DNA from: an uncultured Rubrobacteraceae bacterium
Lineage (GTDB): Bacteria > Actinomycetota > Rubrobacteria > Rubrobacterales > Rubrobacteraceae
Reading direction: 5' to 3'
Assembly (NCBI GenBank): GCA_902806065.1
Contig: CADCVE010000022.1
Location: 53,598 to 117,597, forward strand
DNA length: 64,000 bases
In this document: positions 50,973-59,296 of the stretch, one piece after another
How the letters are laid out: every line of letters starts with the position of its first letter
Position numbering within the stretch: position 1 is the stretch's first letter
The notes under the pieces: generated by a model
Told to the model about the DNA's origin: nothing
Databases searched by the model: none
What the model saw: only the letters and a program-made list of their open reading frames with translations
Program-made: the position numbers and the translations under genes

Positions 50973-52804
50973 TGGCACGCGACATACGCGGCCGGGTGCG
51001 GGCGCCGGAGTTGATCGGGCGCGGAGGGTGGATCAACACCGAACACGACCTCTCCCTGGCGGCCCTCAAAGGCAAGGTCGTCCTCTTGGACTTCTGGACG
51101 TTCTGCTGCATAAACTGCCTCCACGTCCTGCAGGAGATCCGGCCGCTTGAAGAACGTTTCGGTGACGCCCTCGTCGTTGTAGGCGTCCACTCCCCCAAGT
51201 TCGAGCACGAAAAAGACCACGAAGCCCTGAAGCGCGCCGTCGCCCGCTACGACGTACACCACCCCGTCCTCGACGACCCGAACCGGACCACCTGGGACCA
51301 ATACGGCGTCCGCGCCTGGCCTACCCTCTACCTCGTGGACCCGGCCGGCTACGCGCTGGCCGCTTTCGAGGGAGAAGGCAACGCCCCGAAGCTGGACGGT
51401 GAAATCTCGCGCATCATCGAGGAACACCGCAAGAACGGTACCTTAAACGAGACACCTATCCGGATGCTCCCGCCCACAATCCCCGGCGGCCCCCTACGCT
51501 TCCCCGGCAAGGTCGCAACCGGCCCGGATGGTCTGCTAGCCATCGCCGACTCAGGCCACAACCGCGTGGTTATCTCCCACGCGCGAGGAGATGGTGACGG
51601 CGCCGATGTCCTCACCGTGGCTGGCACGGGAGCGCGGGGCTCGAAAGATGGCAGCTTCACTACCGCGGAGTTCGCCGACCCGCAGGGGCTACTCTTCCTT
51701 GACGCGTGGACCCTTCTGGTCGCGGACACGGGGAACCACTCGATCCGCAGGCTGGACCTTACGAAAGAAACCGTGGAGACTGTAGCTGGCACCGGGGCAC
51801 AGGCGCGGCGGGGAGCATCCGGCGGGCCTGCCAGGGAGACGGCGCTGAACTCGCCGTGGGACCTCGAACTCTGGGGCGGTGTGGTGGTGATCGCAATGGC
51901 CGGTTCACACCAACTTTGGGCCCTCGATATGGAGAGAGAAGATGTAGGCGTACTCGCCGGCAGTGGCGTGGAGAGCCTCGGTGACGGCCCCCTTCAGATG
52001 GCCGCGATGGCCCAGCCGAGCGGCCTCTCTTCTGATGGGGAGAAGCTCTGGATAGTGGACTCCGAGACCTCCGCACTGCGCTACCTGGACCGCTCCGGGC
52101 ACCTCCATACGGTCATCGGTACCGGACTCTTCGACTTCGGCTCCGCGGACGGTCCCGCCGACCGTGCTCTACTGCAGCACCCCCTGGGTGTACTCGCGAC
52201 AACCGATGGGCCTGTTGTCTGTGACACGTACAACTCCGCACTCCGGCGCTACGATCCAACGACAGAACACCTCACCACCCTCATACTCGATAGTCTCGAC
52301 GAGCCCTCCGGAGCGGCATTCTCGAACGGAGATCTCATAGTCGCCGACACCAACAACCACCGCGTTGCGCGCATCGACGCTAATGGCTACGTCCGGTCGT
52401 TTGAGGTACGGAGATTACGACCTCCGGCCTTGGCTTCCGAGAGAGGCCCCGCCGCCATCGAGATCGGGCCGGTCGAGTTGGCCGGTGAGGTAAGCATAAG
52501 CGCCACGCTACCCGTTCCCGAGGGCCAGAAGCTCGACTCCTCGCTCGGACCGCCGGTCCAGTTCTCCATCCGGGCGGACGAATTGCTCCCGGATGGTGAT
52601 GTGCTTCTAGCCGGCGACGATCTTCCCGCGAGAGCGCAACTCGACCTGGATGGCGCCGCGGGTATCCTGGACGTACTCCTGCGCGTCGGAACCTGCGAGG
52701 AGGGGCCTGGGGCGGTCTGCAACCTCACCGAGAAGCGCTGGCGCGTAAAGGTGCTACGCGACAGGGAGGGTTCTCCCCGGCTCAATTTGGGTCTTGGTAG
52801 CTAA
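50972..52804 (+). CDS. thioredoxin-like / NHL-repeat protein (NHLRC2-like)
   Basis: A 610-residue protein with three parts: a TlpA-like thioredoxin domain (10-160) with FWTFCCINC, whose active-site pair is Cys46 and Cys49; a six-bladed NHL beta-propeller (about 165-475) with repeats such as LLIADSGHNRVV, LLVADTGNHSIRR and LIVADTNNHRVAR; and a C-terminal beta domain with a Cys pair (TCEEGPGAVC). This order matches animal NHLRC2 and its bacterial relatives. No signal peptide is seen, so it is likely cytosolic. GTG start overlapping the stop of the DUF6391 gene by one base. Confidence 0.88.
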   Translation: MARDIRGRVRAPELIGRGGWINTEHDLSLAALKGKVVLLDFWTFCCINCLHVLQEIRPLEERFGDALVVVGVHSPKFEHEKDHEALKRAVARYDVHHPVLDDPNRTTWDQYGVRAWPTLYLVDPAGYALAAFEGEGNAPKLDGEISRIIEEHRKNGTLNETPIRMLPPTIPGGPLRFPGKVATGPDGLLAIADSGHNRVVISHARGDGDGADVLTVAGTGARGSKDGSFTTAEFADPQGLLFLDAWTLLVADTGNHSIRRLDLTKETVETVAGTGAQARRGASGGPARETALNSPWDLELWGGVVVIAMAGSHQLWALDMEREDVGVLAGSGVESLGDGPLQMAAMAQPSGLSSDGEKLWIVDSETSALRYLDRSGHLHTVIGTGLFDFGSADGPADRALLQHPLGVLATTDGPVVCDTYNSALRRYDPTTEHLTTLILDSLDEPSGAAFSNGDLIVADTNNHRVARIDANGYVRSFEVRRLRPPALASERGPAAIEIGPVELAGEVSISATLPVPEGQKLDSSLGPPVQFSIRADELLPDGDVLLAGDDLPARAQLDLDGAAGILDVLLRVGTCEEGPGAVCNLTEKRWRVKVLRDREGSPRLNLGLGS

Positions 52805-53790
52805 ACTCCCCGAGATTCCCCGCCCGAGCGGGCAGACTCCAACAGGGCCTCCACAGCGCGGGCGTTTCCCAGGATCTCTTGCGGACCGACAGCGGGGTCT
52901 CTTCCTTCCCGGATCGCGCAGGCGAACTCTTCGAGCTCCAGGCGGTAGGGGTCGCTCTGCTCGAAGCGCTCCGTCGTTACCTCATCGCCACGCCTGATCT
53001 CCATCATCCCGCCCGACTTGTCCGGCCGGAACGGGGCATCTAGGGTAACGCGTCCATCCGTGCCCACGATCTCTAGCCGCTCCCTCCGAGCGGAGGAGGC
53101 GCCGCAGGAGACGAGCCCGGTTCCTCCGTCGAACTCCAGGATGCCCGCGAACTCTTCGTCCGCCCCATCCTCCGTGAACCGGCCGAAAGCAGAGGCGCGT
53201 CGTGGTTCCGAGCCGAAGACAAGCCTCAGCCCGCTAACACAGTAGCAGCCTACGTCGCCCAGAGAACCGCCGCCCAGAGAGCCTATAATCCTCACGTCCT
53301 CCGGGTCATCTATCCGGTGGCCGAATTCCGCGATCGCCTGCCGCACCTCCCCGATCACGCCATCCCCAAGGCACTCCGCGAGGCGTACCATCTGCGGATG
53401 AAAACGGTACATAAATCCCTCCATAAGCGCGAGACCAGCGCTCTTCGCTGCCTCGACTGCCTTCTCTGCTCCTTCGACGTCTAGCGAAAATGGCTTCTCA
53501 CAGAGGACGTGCTTGCCCGCCTCCAACGCCCTGAGCGTCCACTCTACGTGCATCGAGTTCGGCAAGGGTACGTATACTGCCTCTATCTCCGCCTCTTTTA
53601 AAAATGACTCGTAGTCTTCGAAGAGCGCGGCTTCCGGCGCGGCTTCGCGGACCTCACGGACCTTTTTGCCGCCCCTGCTCGCGACGGCCACGACCTCGAC
53701 TGCATCGGTCCGGGCGGCGGCTGGCATGATGCCGCCGGTTGCTATCCTGGCCGCCCCCAATACTCCCAAACGCAACGCTCCGTCTCGCAC
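52801..53790 (-). CDS. Gfo/Idh/MocA-family oxidoreductase
   Basis: A 329-residue NAD(P)-dependent sugar-type dehydrogenase. The N-terminal Rossmann fold starts with LRLGVLGAARIATGGI, followed by the VPLPNSMHVEW segment and CEKPF with the conserved Lys; GFMYRFHPQM is the typical substrate-side motif. It is closest in form to the glucose-fructose oxidoreductase/trans-dihydrobenzenediol-dehydrogenase branch. The GTG at 53790 has a perfect AGGAGG upstream, so a 65-residue N-terminal extension readable to 53985 is rejected. It converges with the thioredoxin-NHL gene, with a four-base overlap of ends. Confidence 0.88.
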   Translation of the reverse strand: MRDGALRLGVLGAARIATGGIMPAAARTDAVEVVAVASRGGKKVREVREAAPEAALFEDYESFLKEAEIEAVYVPLPNSMHVEWTLRALEAGKHVLCEKPFSLDVEGAEKAVEAAKSAGLALMEGFMYRFHPQMVRLAECLGDGVIGEVRQAIAEFGHRIDDPEDVRIIGSLGGGSLGDVGCYCVSGLRLVFGSEPRRASAFGRFTEDGADEEFAGILEFDGGTGLVSCGASSARRERLEIVGTDGRVTLDAPFRPDKSGGMMEIRRGDEVTTERFEQSDPYRLELEEFACAIREGRDPAVGPQEILGNARAVEALLESARSGGESRGV

Positions 53791-53801
53791 GCCGTAACCT
53801 C

Positions 53802-54419
53802 CTATCCGCGGTCTCCCGCTCGCCCTTGGCTGTTCTCCTGGTCCTGCCGCGCTAGGACTTCTATCTCTCGTACCACCCGGTCCAACTCTTCGACGACCGC
53901 GTTCGTACCAGCCTCGTAATAGGCTTCGACGAGGGCGCGGTAGTACCACAGCGTCCCGTCCTTGCCGCCGGTGAAGCGATCCCACAGCTCGTCACCTAAA
54001 GAGCGTAGGTCGGCGAGGATGGAGCGGGCGTTGTGCAGCTTGTCCGCCGCCGAGACCAGACGCACGGAGGCCGGTGCCCCCGCCACGTGTGCGATGTACG
54101 CCTCCTTGCGTGGTCGCCACTCGGGTTTCGGGTCTTGATAGGTGTCGGTGCAGCCGTCCACTATCTTCGCCACCTCGTCTCCGAAGCGCCCTCTAATGTC
54201 TTGCAGACGCTCCTTGCCGCCGCGATCCTCGGGGGCGTCGTGCAGGAGAGCGGCAATCGCTTCATCCTCTGTGCCGCCGTTCTCGCCTACGATAGCCGTG
54301 ACGGCAAGGAGGTGGGTGACGTAGGGGACGTTGGCGCCTTTGCGCGTCTGGTCCTTGTGCACCCGAGCCGCGTAGAGGAGGGCTTCCTCGAACTTCTCTC
54401 CGTAGCAGGACTTACCCAA
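53802..54419 (-). CDS. HD-domain phosphohydrolase (MESH1/SpoT-hydrolase-like)
   Basis: A 205-residue HD hydrolase like the (p)ppGpp hydrolase half of SpoT and the small alarmone hydrolases. The signature residues are His36 (YVTHLLAV), His60-Asp61 (LLHDAPED), the ED pair at 64-65 and Asp126/Asn130 (SAADKLHNARS). No synthetase domain follows. The substrate could be ppGpp or another phosphorylated nucleotide. The TTG start overlaps the stop of a transposase relic and has no ribosome binding site, so the original 5' end may have been replaced. It lies 11 bases upstream of the Gfo/Idh/MocA gene on the same strand. Confidence 0.82.
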   Translation of the reverse strand: MGKSCYGEKFEEALLYAARVHKDQTRKGANVPYVTHLLAVTAIVGENGGTEDEAIAALLHDAPEDRGGKERLQDIRGRFGDEVAKIVDGCTDTYQDPKPEWRPRKEAYIAHVAGAPASVRLVSAADKLHNARSILADLRSLGDELWDRFTGGKDGTLWYYRALVEAYYEAGTNAVVEELDRVVREIEVLARQDQENSQGRAGDRG

Positions 54420-54640
54420 GAAGCATCCGAACGGTAGGGCTTTTTAGCTGTTTGACGAGGTAGTCATGCGGCAAGTCGCACTCGGCCTGGTACATGGACT
54501 GCCCGCTCTGGCACACCAGGTACCTCACGTGGAGCCAGGCCAGCACCACACACGCGATATAGCTATGCTGGACGCGCCCGATGCGGCATTGATACGACTC
54601 GATCCTCCGGCATGCGGTACGTGACTGGCTATGTTGCGCA
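54412..54640 (-). pseudogene. relic of an IS4-like transposase C-terminus
   Basis: On the minus strand, an open stretch encodes a sequence resembling the end of IS4-group DDE transposases: YQCRIGRVQHSYIACVVLAW, then HVRYLVCQSG, SMYQAECDLPHDYLVKQL and a final KSPTVRMLL. This is the post-catalytic helix region, normally preceded by the last Glu of the DDE triad in an IE-Y context. The rest of the gene is gone. Its stop overlaps the start of the HD-domain gene. No terminal inverted repeats are visible. The family call is from memory of IS4-type C-termini. Confidence 0.5.
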
Positions 54641-54935
54641 CCCCACGTCGCACCATGAAAAAAATCGTCAGCAAGATCCATCCCGTGCAGCGAGCTGAGA
54701 CTACTACCAGGGTCGTCTACCAGGTGGCCGCTTTTGTTGATCGAAAGCATAAGGTCTTTGGTAGCCTACCAAGTCTCCACCAACACTGCGCAAAACGTCA
54801 GTTGTCGCTGCCCGATCTGCTCGAAAGCGACATGCCTTGAGCAGCTCCGTGCTTTAGCTTGTGAAGTTTGCCGTTGAATTCGCACGGACAGTGGGGGGTC
54901 GGGGCCTTTCTCTACGTAAATCTGCGCCTTTCCCG
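54641..54935. other. intergenic DNA upstream of radA
   Basis: About 300 bases with no gene I can support. It may include degraded parts of the same insertion element, but no matching frame or inverted repeat is seen. The radA -10 element follows. Confidence 0.4.
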
Positions 54936-54941
54936 TACAAT
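54936..54941 (+). promoter_or_regulatory. -10 element of a leaderless radA
   Basis: TACAAT ends six bases before the radA ATG, the same geometry as at ychF. No Shine-Dalgarno sequence is present, so the radA-disA-carD operon message probably starts at the initiation codon. Confidence 0.5.
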
Positions 54942-54947
54942 CACTTT

Positions 54948-56381
54948 ATGGCTACAAAGACACAGTTCGTCTGCTCCAACTGCGGTCACACGGAACCGAA
55001 GTGGCTCGGGCGTTGCCCGGACTGCGGGGAGTGGAGCACGTTCGTCGAGGAGATGCGGGATGACAAAAAGGCCGTAGGTTTCGCGGCGCGGGCAGCGAAC
55101 GTGAAGGCGCCGGGGCGGCCACCTGGCAGCACCGTAGCATTGCGTGAGGTGCAAACGGAGCGTGAGGGCGGCAGGATCGACACTGGGGTCGGGGAGCTGA
55201 ATCGGGTCCTGGGCGGAGGCATCGTGCCAGGCTCGCTGGTGTTGGTCGGCGGGGAGCCGGGGGTTGGCAAGAGCACGCTGCTGTTGCAGGTGATGGGGCG
55301 CCTCGGGGAGGGGTGCCTGATGGTCTCGGGCGAGGAGTCGACCCGGCAGGTAGCTCTCAACGCCCGGCGGCTTGGGGTTGGGGATGCAGGCTTCAGGGTG
55401 CTCTCGGAGACGGACGTGGACGTTATCGAGGCGACGATACTGGAGGAGCGCCCCGAGGTGGTGGTCGTCGATTCGATCCAGACGCTGTACTCGCCGGAGC
55501 TTACAGGGGCGCCGGGGGGTGTGGGGCAGGTGCGGGAGACTGCAGCCCGCCTCATGCGGCTGGCCAAGGCGGAAGGTATCGCCGTCGTCCTAGTGGGTCA
55601 CGTCACGAAGGATGGCTCCATCGCGGGTCCACGCGTGCTGGAGCACATGGTCGACACAGTGCTGCAGTTCGAGGGGGATCGATACCATACCTTCCGGGTG
55701 CTGCGCTCCCTGAAGAACCGCTTCGGTTCGACGAACGAGGTCGGAGTATTCGAGATGACGGGCGCCGGAATGGCGGAGGTAGAGGACCCGTCGGCGTTCT
55801 TTCTCTCCCGGCGGGAGGGCGGGATACCGCCTGGGGTGGTGACGGTGTGCCTGCTGGAAGGGACACGCCCGATGCTCGTGGAGATAGAGAGCCTGGTGGC
55901 CCCGAGCCCGCTCGCTATCCCGCGGCGGGTGACCAACGGGGTCGAGGTCGGGCGGGTGAACATGCTGTGCGCGGTCTTGGGCCGGAGGGCTGGACTGGTG
56001 CTCGGAGACCAGGATGTGTATGTGAATGTGACCGGAGGCGTGCGCGTCGAGGAACCGGCGGCTGATCTCGGTGTTGCGCTGGCGATCGCTAGTGCTCTGC
56101 GCGACCGGCCCGTCGAGGCTGGGGTGGCGTGTTTCGGAGAGGTGGGACTGACGGGGGACGTGCGGTTCGTTTCCGGCGCGCCCAGACGCGTCGCCGAACT
56201 GCTGAAGCTCGGCTTCAAGCGTATAATCAGTCCTGAAGGTGTACCCGAAGGCTCGCGGAGTGCCGTAAGCGGCGCTGTGAACGATGCGCAGAGCGGCACG
56301 CGGAACGGCCGGGCCGGAAGGGAGGTTGGATTGGTCGAGGTGAAGACGCTCGAGGAGGCCGTAGGGGCGGCGTTAAGTTGA
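54948..56381 (+). CDS. radA: DNA repair protein RadA
   Basis: A 477-residue RecA-like helicase that promotes branch migration in recombination. The N-terminal zinc finger uses Cys9, Cys12, Cys23 and Cys26. Walker A is GGEPGVGKSTL, the RadA-specific KNRFGS motif is present, and the C-terminal Lon-like domain shows VYVNVTGGVRVEEPAADLGVALAIASA. The ATG at 54948 is set by the zinc finger and the -10 element just upstream; an extension to 54861 is rejected. The last third of the C-terminus has an insertion (about 435-460) rich in Ser, Arg and Ala. The stop overlaps disA. Confidence 0.95.
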   Translation: MATKTQFVCSNCGHTEPKWLGRCPDCGEWSTFVEEMRDDKKAVGFAARAANVKAPGRPPGSTVALREVQTEREGGRIDTGVGELNRVLGGGIVPGSLVLVGGEPGVGKSTLLLQVMGRLGEGCLMVSGEESTRQVALNARRLGVGDAGFRVLSETDVDVIEATILEERPEVVVVDSIQTLYSPELTGAPGGVGQVRETAARLMRLAKAEGIAVVLVGHVTKDGSIAGPRVLEHMVDTVLQFEGDRYHTFRVLRSLKNRFGSTNEVGVFEMTGAGMAEVEDPSAFFLSRREGGIPPGVVTVCLLEGTRPMLVEIESLVAPSPLAIPRRVTNGVEVGRVNMLCAVLGRRAGLVLGDQDVYVNVTGGVRVEEPAADLGVALAIASALRDRPVEAGVACFGEVGLTGDVRFVSGAPRRVAELLKLGFKRIISPEGVPEGSRSAVSGAVNDAQSGTRNGRAGREVGLVEVKTLEEAVGAALS

Positions 56382-57463
56382 GTCCCCGGCGGAACGTCCC
56401 AGATGAGCTGGCCGGCGCTCTGGCGCTCGTGGCGCCGGGGACGGGGTTGCGCGATGCCATAGATAACGTGATCTGGGCGCGGAATGGGGCTCTTATAGTC
56501 GTCGCCAACCCTAATAAGCTGGAGCGCATGAGCCTTATCTCCGGTGGTCTCAAGATCGGCTGCGGCTTTACCCCGATGCGCCTCTACGAGCTTGCGAAGA
56601 TGGACGGCGCTATCATCGTTTCGCCGGACGCCTCCTACATACATTACGCTAACGTCCAGCTTACCCCGGACCCGTCGTTCCCCTCGGAGGAGACAGGGCT
56701 CAGGCATCTCTCCGGCCACCGCACCGCCCAGCAGACCGGTGATCTCGTCGTGGCCGTCTCCGAGCGGCGTGGGATCGTTACTCTCTACCGGGGTTACTAT
56801 GGTCCGCACGTTCTCGAAGATATAGGAGTCGTCCTCAGCAAAGCGGACTCGGCGCTCGCCACCTTGGAGAAGTTTACTCGCCGGCTGCGCGAGGAGGCTC
56901 GCACGCTCACGTTGCACGAGTACGACGGGCTCGTGACTCTGCGGGAGGTCATAGCCGCCGCTGCTACCTTCGAATACAGCGTAAGGATAGCCGAGGAGAT
57001 CGAGAATTACGTTAGAGAGCTGGGAAGGGAGGGGCGGCTCGTGGAGATGCAACTCGAGCAAGCCTTCCACAACGTCCCCGAGCAGTACGATGCCCTGATC
57101 CGGGACTACGCCGACGAGGAGGGGCTCACCCACAAGGAGATCCGGGCTCGCATGCACGAGCTCTCGAACGAAGAGCTCTCGGACCCGGCGATGCTCGCCC
57201 AGATCCTCGGCTACGGTTCCGCCGGACCATCAGAGGATGTCTTTGTCGAGCCGCGGGGCTATCGTCAACTGGTGCGCGTGCCGCGCCTTCCGGGCAGGGT
57301 CGCGGAGAAACTCATAGAAGAATTCGGCACCCTCAAAGACCTACTGGAGGCAACAGAGGAGGACCTGGACGACGTGGAGGGCGTGGGCCAGGCCCGCGCG
57401 AGAGCTATACGACGCAACCTCAAGCGCCAGCGCAGCCTGGAGAGTTCAGGAGAGGTACTCTAG
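56378..57463 (+). CDS. disA: diadenylate cyclase DisA with altered RHR motif
   Basis: A 361-residue DNA-scanning protein that makes c-di-AMP from two ATP. The DAC domain is at 1-140 with the catalytic DGA at 76-78. A linker helix region follows (about 145-285), and the C-terminal helix-hairpin-helix DNA-binding part ends with VEGVGQARARAIRRNL. The second active-site motif, normally RHR followed by TA, reads RHL-SGHR (Arg109, His110, Leu111) in an equal-length alignment recalled from other DisA proteins. TTG start overlapping radA (TTGA). The radA-disA-carD order is that of other actinobacteria, linking repair to c-di-AMP. Confidence 0.92.
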   Translation: MSPRRNVPDELAGALALVAPGTGLRDAIDNVIWARNGALIVVANPNKLERMSLISGGLKIGCGFTPMRLYELAKMDGAIIVSPDASYIHYANVQLTPDPSFPSEETGLRHLSGHRTAQQTGDLVVAVSERRGIVTLYRGYYGPHVLEDIGVVLSKADSALATLEKFTRRLREEARTLTLHEYDGLVTLREVIAAAATFEYSVRIAEEIENYVRELGREGRLVEMQLEQAFHNVPEQYDALIRDYADEEGLTHKEIRARMHELSNEELSDPAMLAQILGYGSAGPSEDVFVEPRGYRQLVRVPRLPGRVAEKLIEEFGTLKDLLEATEEDLDDVEGVGQARARAIRRNLKRQRSLESSGEVL

Positions 57464-57464
57464 A

Positions 57465-58019
57465 ATGGACGGAATAGAAGTGACAACTTCAAAGGACGGT
57501 ACAGGGAAGGACGCCAGTGCAAACGTGCAGATAGTAAATTTTGTCGAGGGGGACTCCGTAGTCTACCCGAACCACGGCGCGGGATGTATCTCCGGAGTGG
57601 AGGAGAAGACTATTCTCGGGGAGATCCGGCGCTACTACGTCGTCTACTTGCCTGATACGGAGCTTACGGTCAGCATCCCCGCCGATGGTGAAACGGGCTT
57701 GAGGGCATGCGCTGATGAGGAGGGCGTGGAGGAGGCGCTCGCGGTACTCGGGGGAGACACCACCCAAATGCCGCCCAACTGGAACCACCGACTCAAACAC
57801 AACAAAGAGAAGATCCGGAGCGGTGAGCTCTCGCAGGTGGCGGAGGTGGTCCGTAACCTTTACGTCTACGGTGCCGAGCATGGTCTCTCCACCGGAGAGC
57901 GTAACATGCTCATGAAAGCCCGCCAGATCCTCGCGTCCGAGATCGCGCTCTCCCGCAGCCTGCAAGTCGACGAGGCTGACAAACTAGTAGACGAGGCCCT
58001 CAAGGAGGGCGCCGGATAA
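57465..58019 (+). CDS. carD: CarD-family RNA polymerase-binding regulator
   Basis: A 184-residue regulator. The N-terminal Tudor-like RNA polymerase-interacting domain begins with VEGDSVVYPNHGAGCI (about 25-40), and the C-terminal helical DNA-binding domain includes a conserved Trp in PPNWNHR and the LSTGERNMLMKARQIL segment. CarD stabilises open complexes at housekeeping promoters and is essential in mycobacteria. The first 20 residues are an added polar tail. It starts one base after disA and precedes the isoprenoid genes. Confidence 0.93.
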   Translation: MDGIEVTTSKDGTGKDASANVQIVNFVEGDSVVYPNHGAGCISGVEEKTILGEIRRYYVVYLPDTELTVSIPADGETGLRACADEEGVEEALAVLGGDTTQMPPNWNHRLKHNKEKIRSGELSQVAEVVRNLYVYGAEHGLSTGERNMLMKARQILASEIALSRSLQVDEADKLVDEALKEGAG

Positions 58020-58039
58020 CCTCCCCCTCGCAAGACCAC

Positions 58040-58804
58040 GTGCCCGATCCCGCCGTGGCTCCCGCCGTAGCGCTGGTGCTGGCCGGCGGTACGGGCACCC
58101 GTATGGGCCGTCCCAAGCAGTTTATCGATCTTCTGGGCGTGCCCGCCCTCCTGCACACTCTACGTGCCTTTGAACGAACCCCGGAGATAGCACGGATCTA
58201 CACCGTCGGAGATCGCGCCTGCATCGAGGACCTCGCTAGAGAGGCGGGCATAAGCAAGTACACCGGCTGCGCCCCGCCCGGTGAGAGCCGCCCCTTCTCC
58301 ACGAAGAGCGGCCTCCTGATGTGCCGGGAAGACCCGGAGACCATCGTCCTCATCCACGACGGCTCCCGCTGCCTCGTCACACCCAACCTCATAGAGCGTG
58401 TTATTCAAGCTGCGCGAGGTAAGGAGGTAGCCCTCCCCTACAACGCCCTAAACGGTTCTCCAAACGGCACCCCGGACGGCGTCGTCCCGGCGCTACCCGT
58501 TTCGGACACCATAAAAGTCGCCAGGAACGGTACGATACTCGATACCCTGGATCGGGCGCAGCTCCAGGCGGCCCAGACCCCGCAGGCCTTCCGTCTCGGC
58601 CTGCTCCAGAAGGTCTATGCGGCCTCCGAGGAGAGCCTGCTCTCGGCTACCGACGACGCCTCGCTCGTGGAGAGAGCCGGTGGCCGGGTCCAGGTCGTGG
58701 CGGGCGAGAAGACCAACATAAAGCTCACCTCACCAGAGGATCTCGTCCTCGCCGAGGCGATCCTCGCCGCCCGAAAAGGCGCGCGTTGCGAGGTACGAAG
58801 CTGA
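58040..58804 (+). CDS. ispD: 2-C-methyl-D-erythritol 4-phosphate cytidylyltransferase
   Basis: A 254-residue enzyme of the non-mevalonate isoprenoid pathway, making CDP-methylerythritol. The nucleotide motif is LVLAGGTGTRMGRPKQF; downstream are VLIHDGSRCLV, LPVSDTIK, QTPQAFR and TDDASLVER, all IspD hallmarks. The start is GTG. It lies between carD and ispF in a tight cluster; ispF begins before it ends. Confidence 0.92.
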   Translation: MPDPAVAPAVALVLAGGTGTRMGRPKQFIDLLGVPALLHTLRAFERTPEIARIYTVGDRACIEDLAREAGISKYTGCAPPGESRPFSTKSGLLMCREDPETIVLIHDGSRCLVTPNLIERVIQAARGKEVALPYNALNGSPNGTPDGVVPALPVSDTIKVARNGTILDTLDRAQLQAAQTPQAFRLGLLQKVYAASEESLLSATDDASLVERAGGRVQVVAGEKTNIKLTSPEDLVLAEAILAARKGARCEVRS

Positions 58805-59292
58805 GTTTCCGCGTTGGCCTCGGCGTCGATGTACACGCCTTTGCCATAGATGGAGCAGGCGTAGAGCGCAAGCTCGTCCTCGGTGGTGTCGAGATACCCT
58901 TCGAGAAGGGGCTTCTCGGCCACTCCGATGCTGACGTCCTTGCCCACGCCGTCACCGACGCCCTGTTAGGCGCCGCTGGCCTCGAAGACATCGGCCACTA
59001 CTTCCCGGACACCGACGAGAGATTCAAGGACGCCGACTCCATAGAGCTTCTGCGTGAGGTCCGGGGGATAGTCGGGGAGACCTGGGAGGTTGCGAACGTG
59101 GACGTCGTGGTCATATGCGAGCGTCCGAAGATAAGAGATCACCGCGACGAGATGAAGAGGAACCTCGCGGTCGCCCTTGGTGTCGAGCCCTCGCGGATAG
59201 GCGTGCGTGGCACGACCTCCGAACGTCTCGGCTTCACGGGCCGCGGCGAGGGCATAGCGGCTCAGGCAGTGTGCTTGCTGGAGGGCCGATAG
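58786..59292 (+). CDS. ispF: 2-C-methyl-D-erythritol 2,4-cyclodiphosphate synthase
   Basis: A 168-residue IspF, cyclising CDP-ME 2-phosphate in the same pathway as IspD. The zinc ligands are in VGLGVDVHAF (Asp and His) and GHSDADVL (His); DIGHYFPDTDERFKDADS and the C-terminal TTSERLGFTGRGEGIAAQAV are typical. A TTG start is used, overlapping ispD by 19 bases. Confidence 0.93.
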   Translation: MRGTKLSFRVGLGVDVHAFAIDGAGVERKLVLGGVEIPFEKGLLGHSDADVLAHAVTDALLGAAGLEDIGHYFPDTDERFKDADSIELLREVRGIVGETWEVANVDVVVICERPKIRDHRDEMKRNLAVALGVEPSRIGVRGTTSERLGFTGRGEGIAAQAVCLLEGR

Positions 59293-59296
59293 GGAG

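Noticed and set aside
49450..54861. A 13-base repeat (GTGCTTTAGCTTG) at 49450 and 54849
   Set aside because: Many chance pairs of this length are expected in 64 kb, and no longer similarity surrounds it.
55598..57157. Long open frame (519 codons) on the minus strand
   Set aside because: Antisense to radA and disA, no recognisable domain; a codon-bias artefact.
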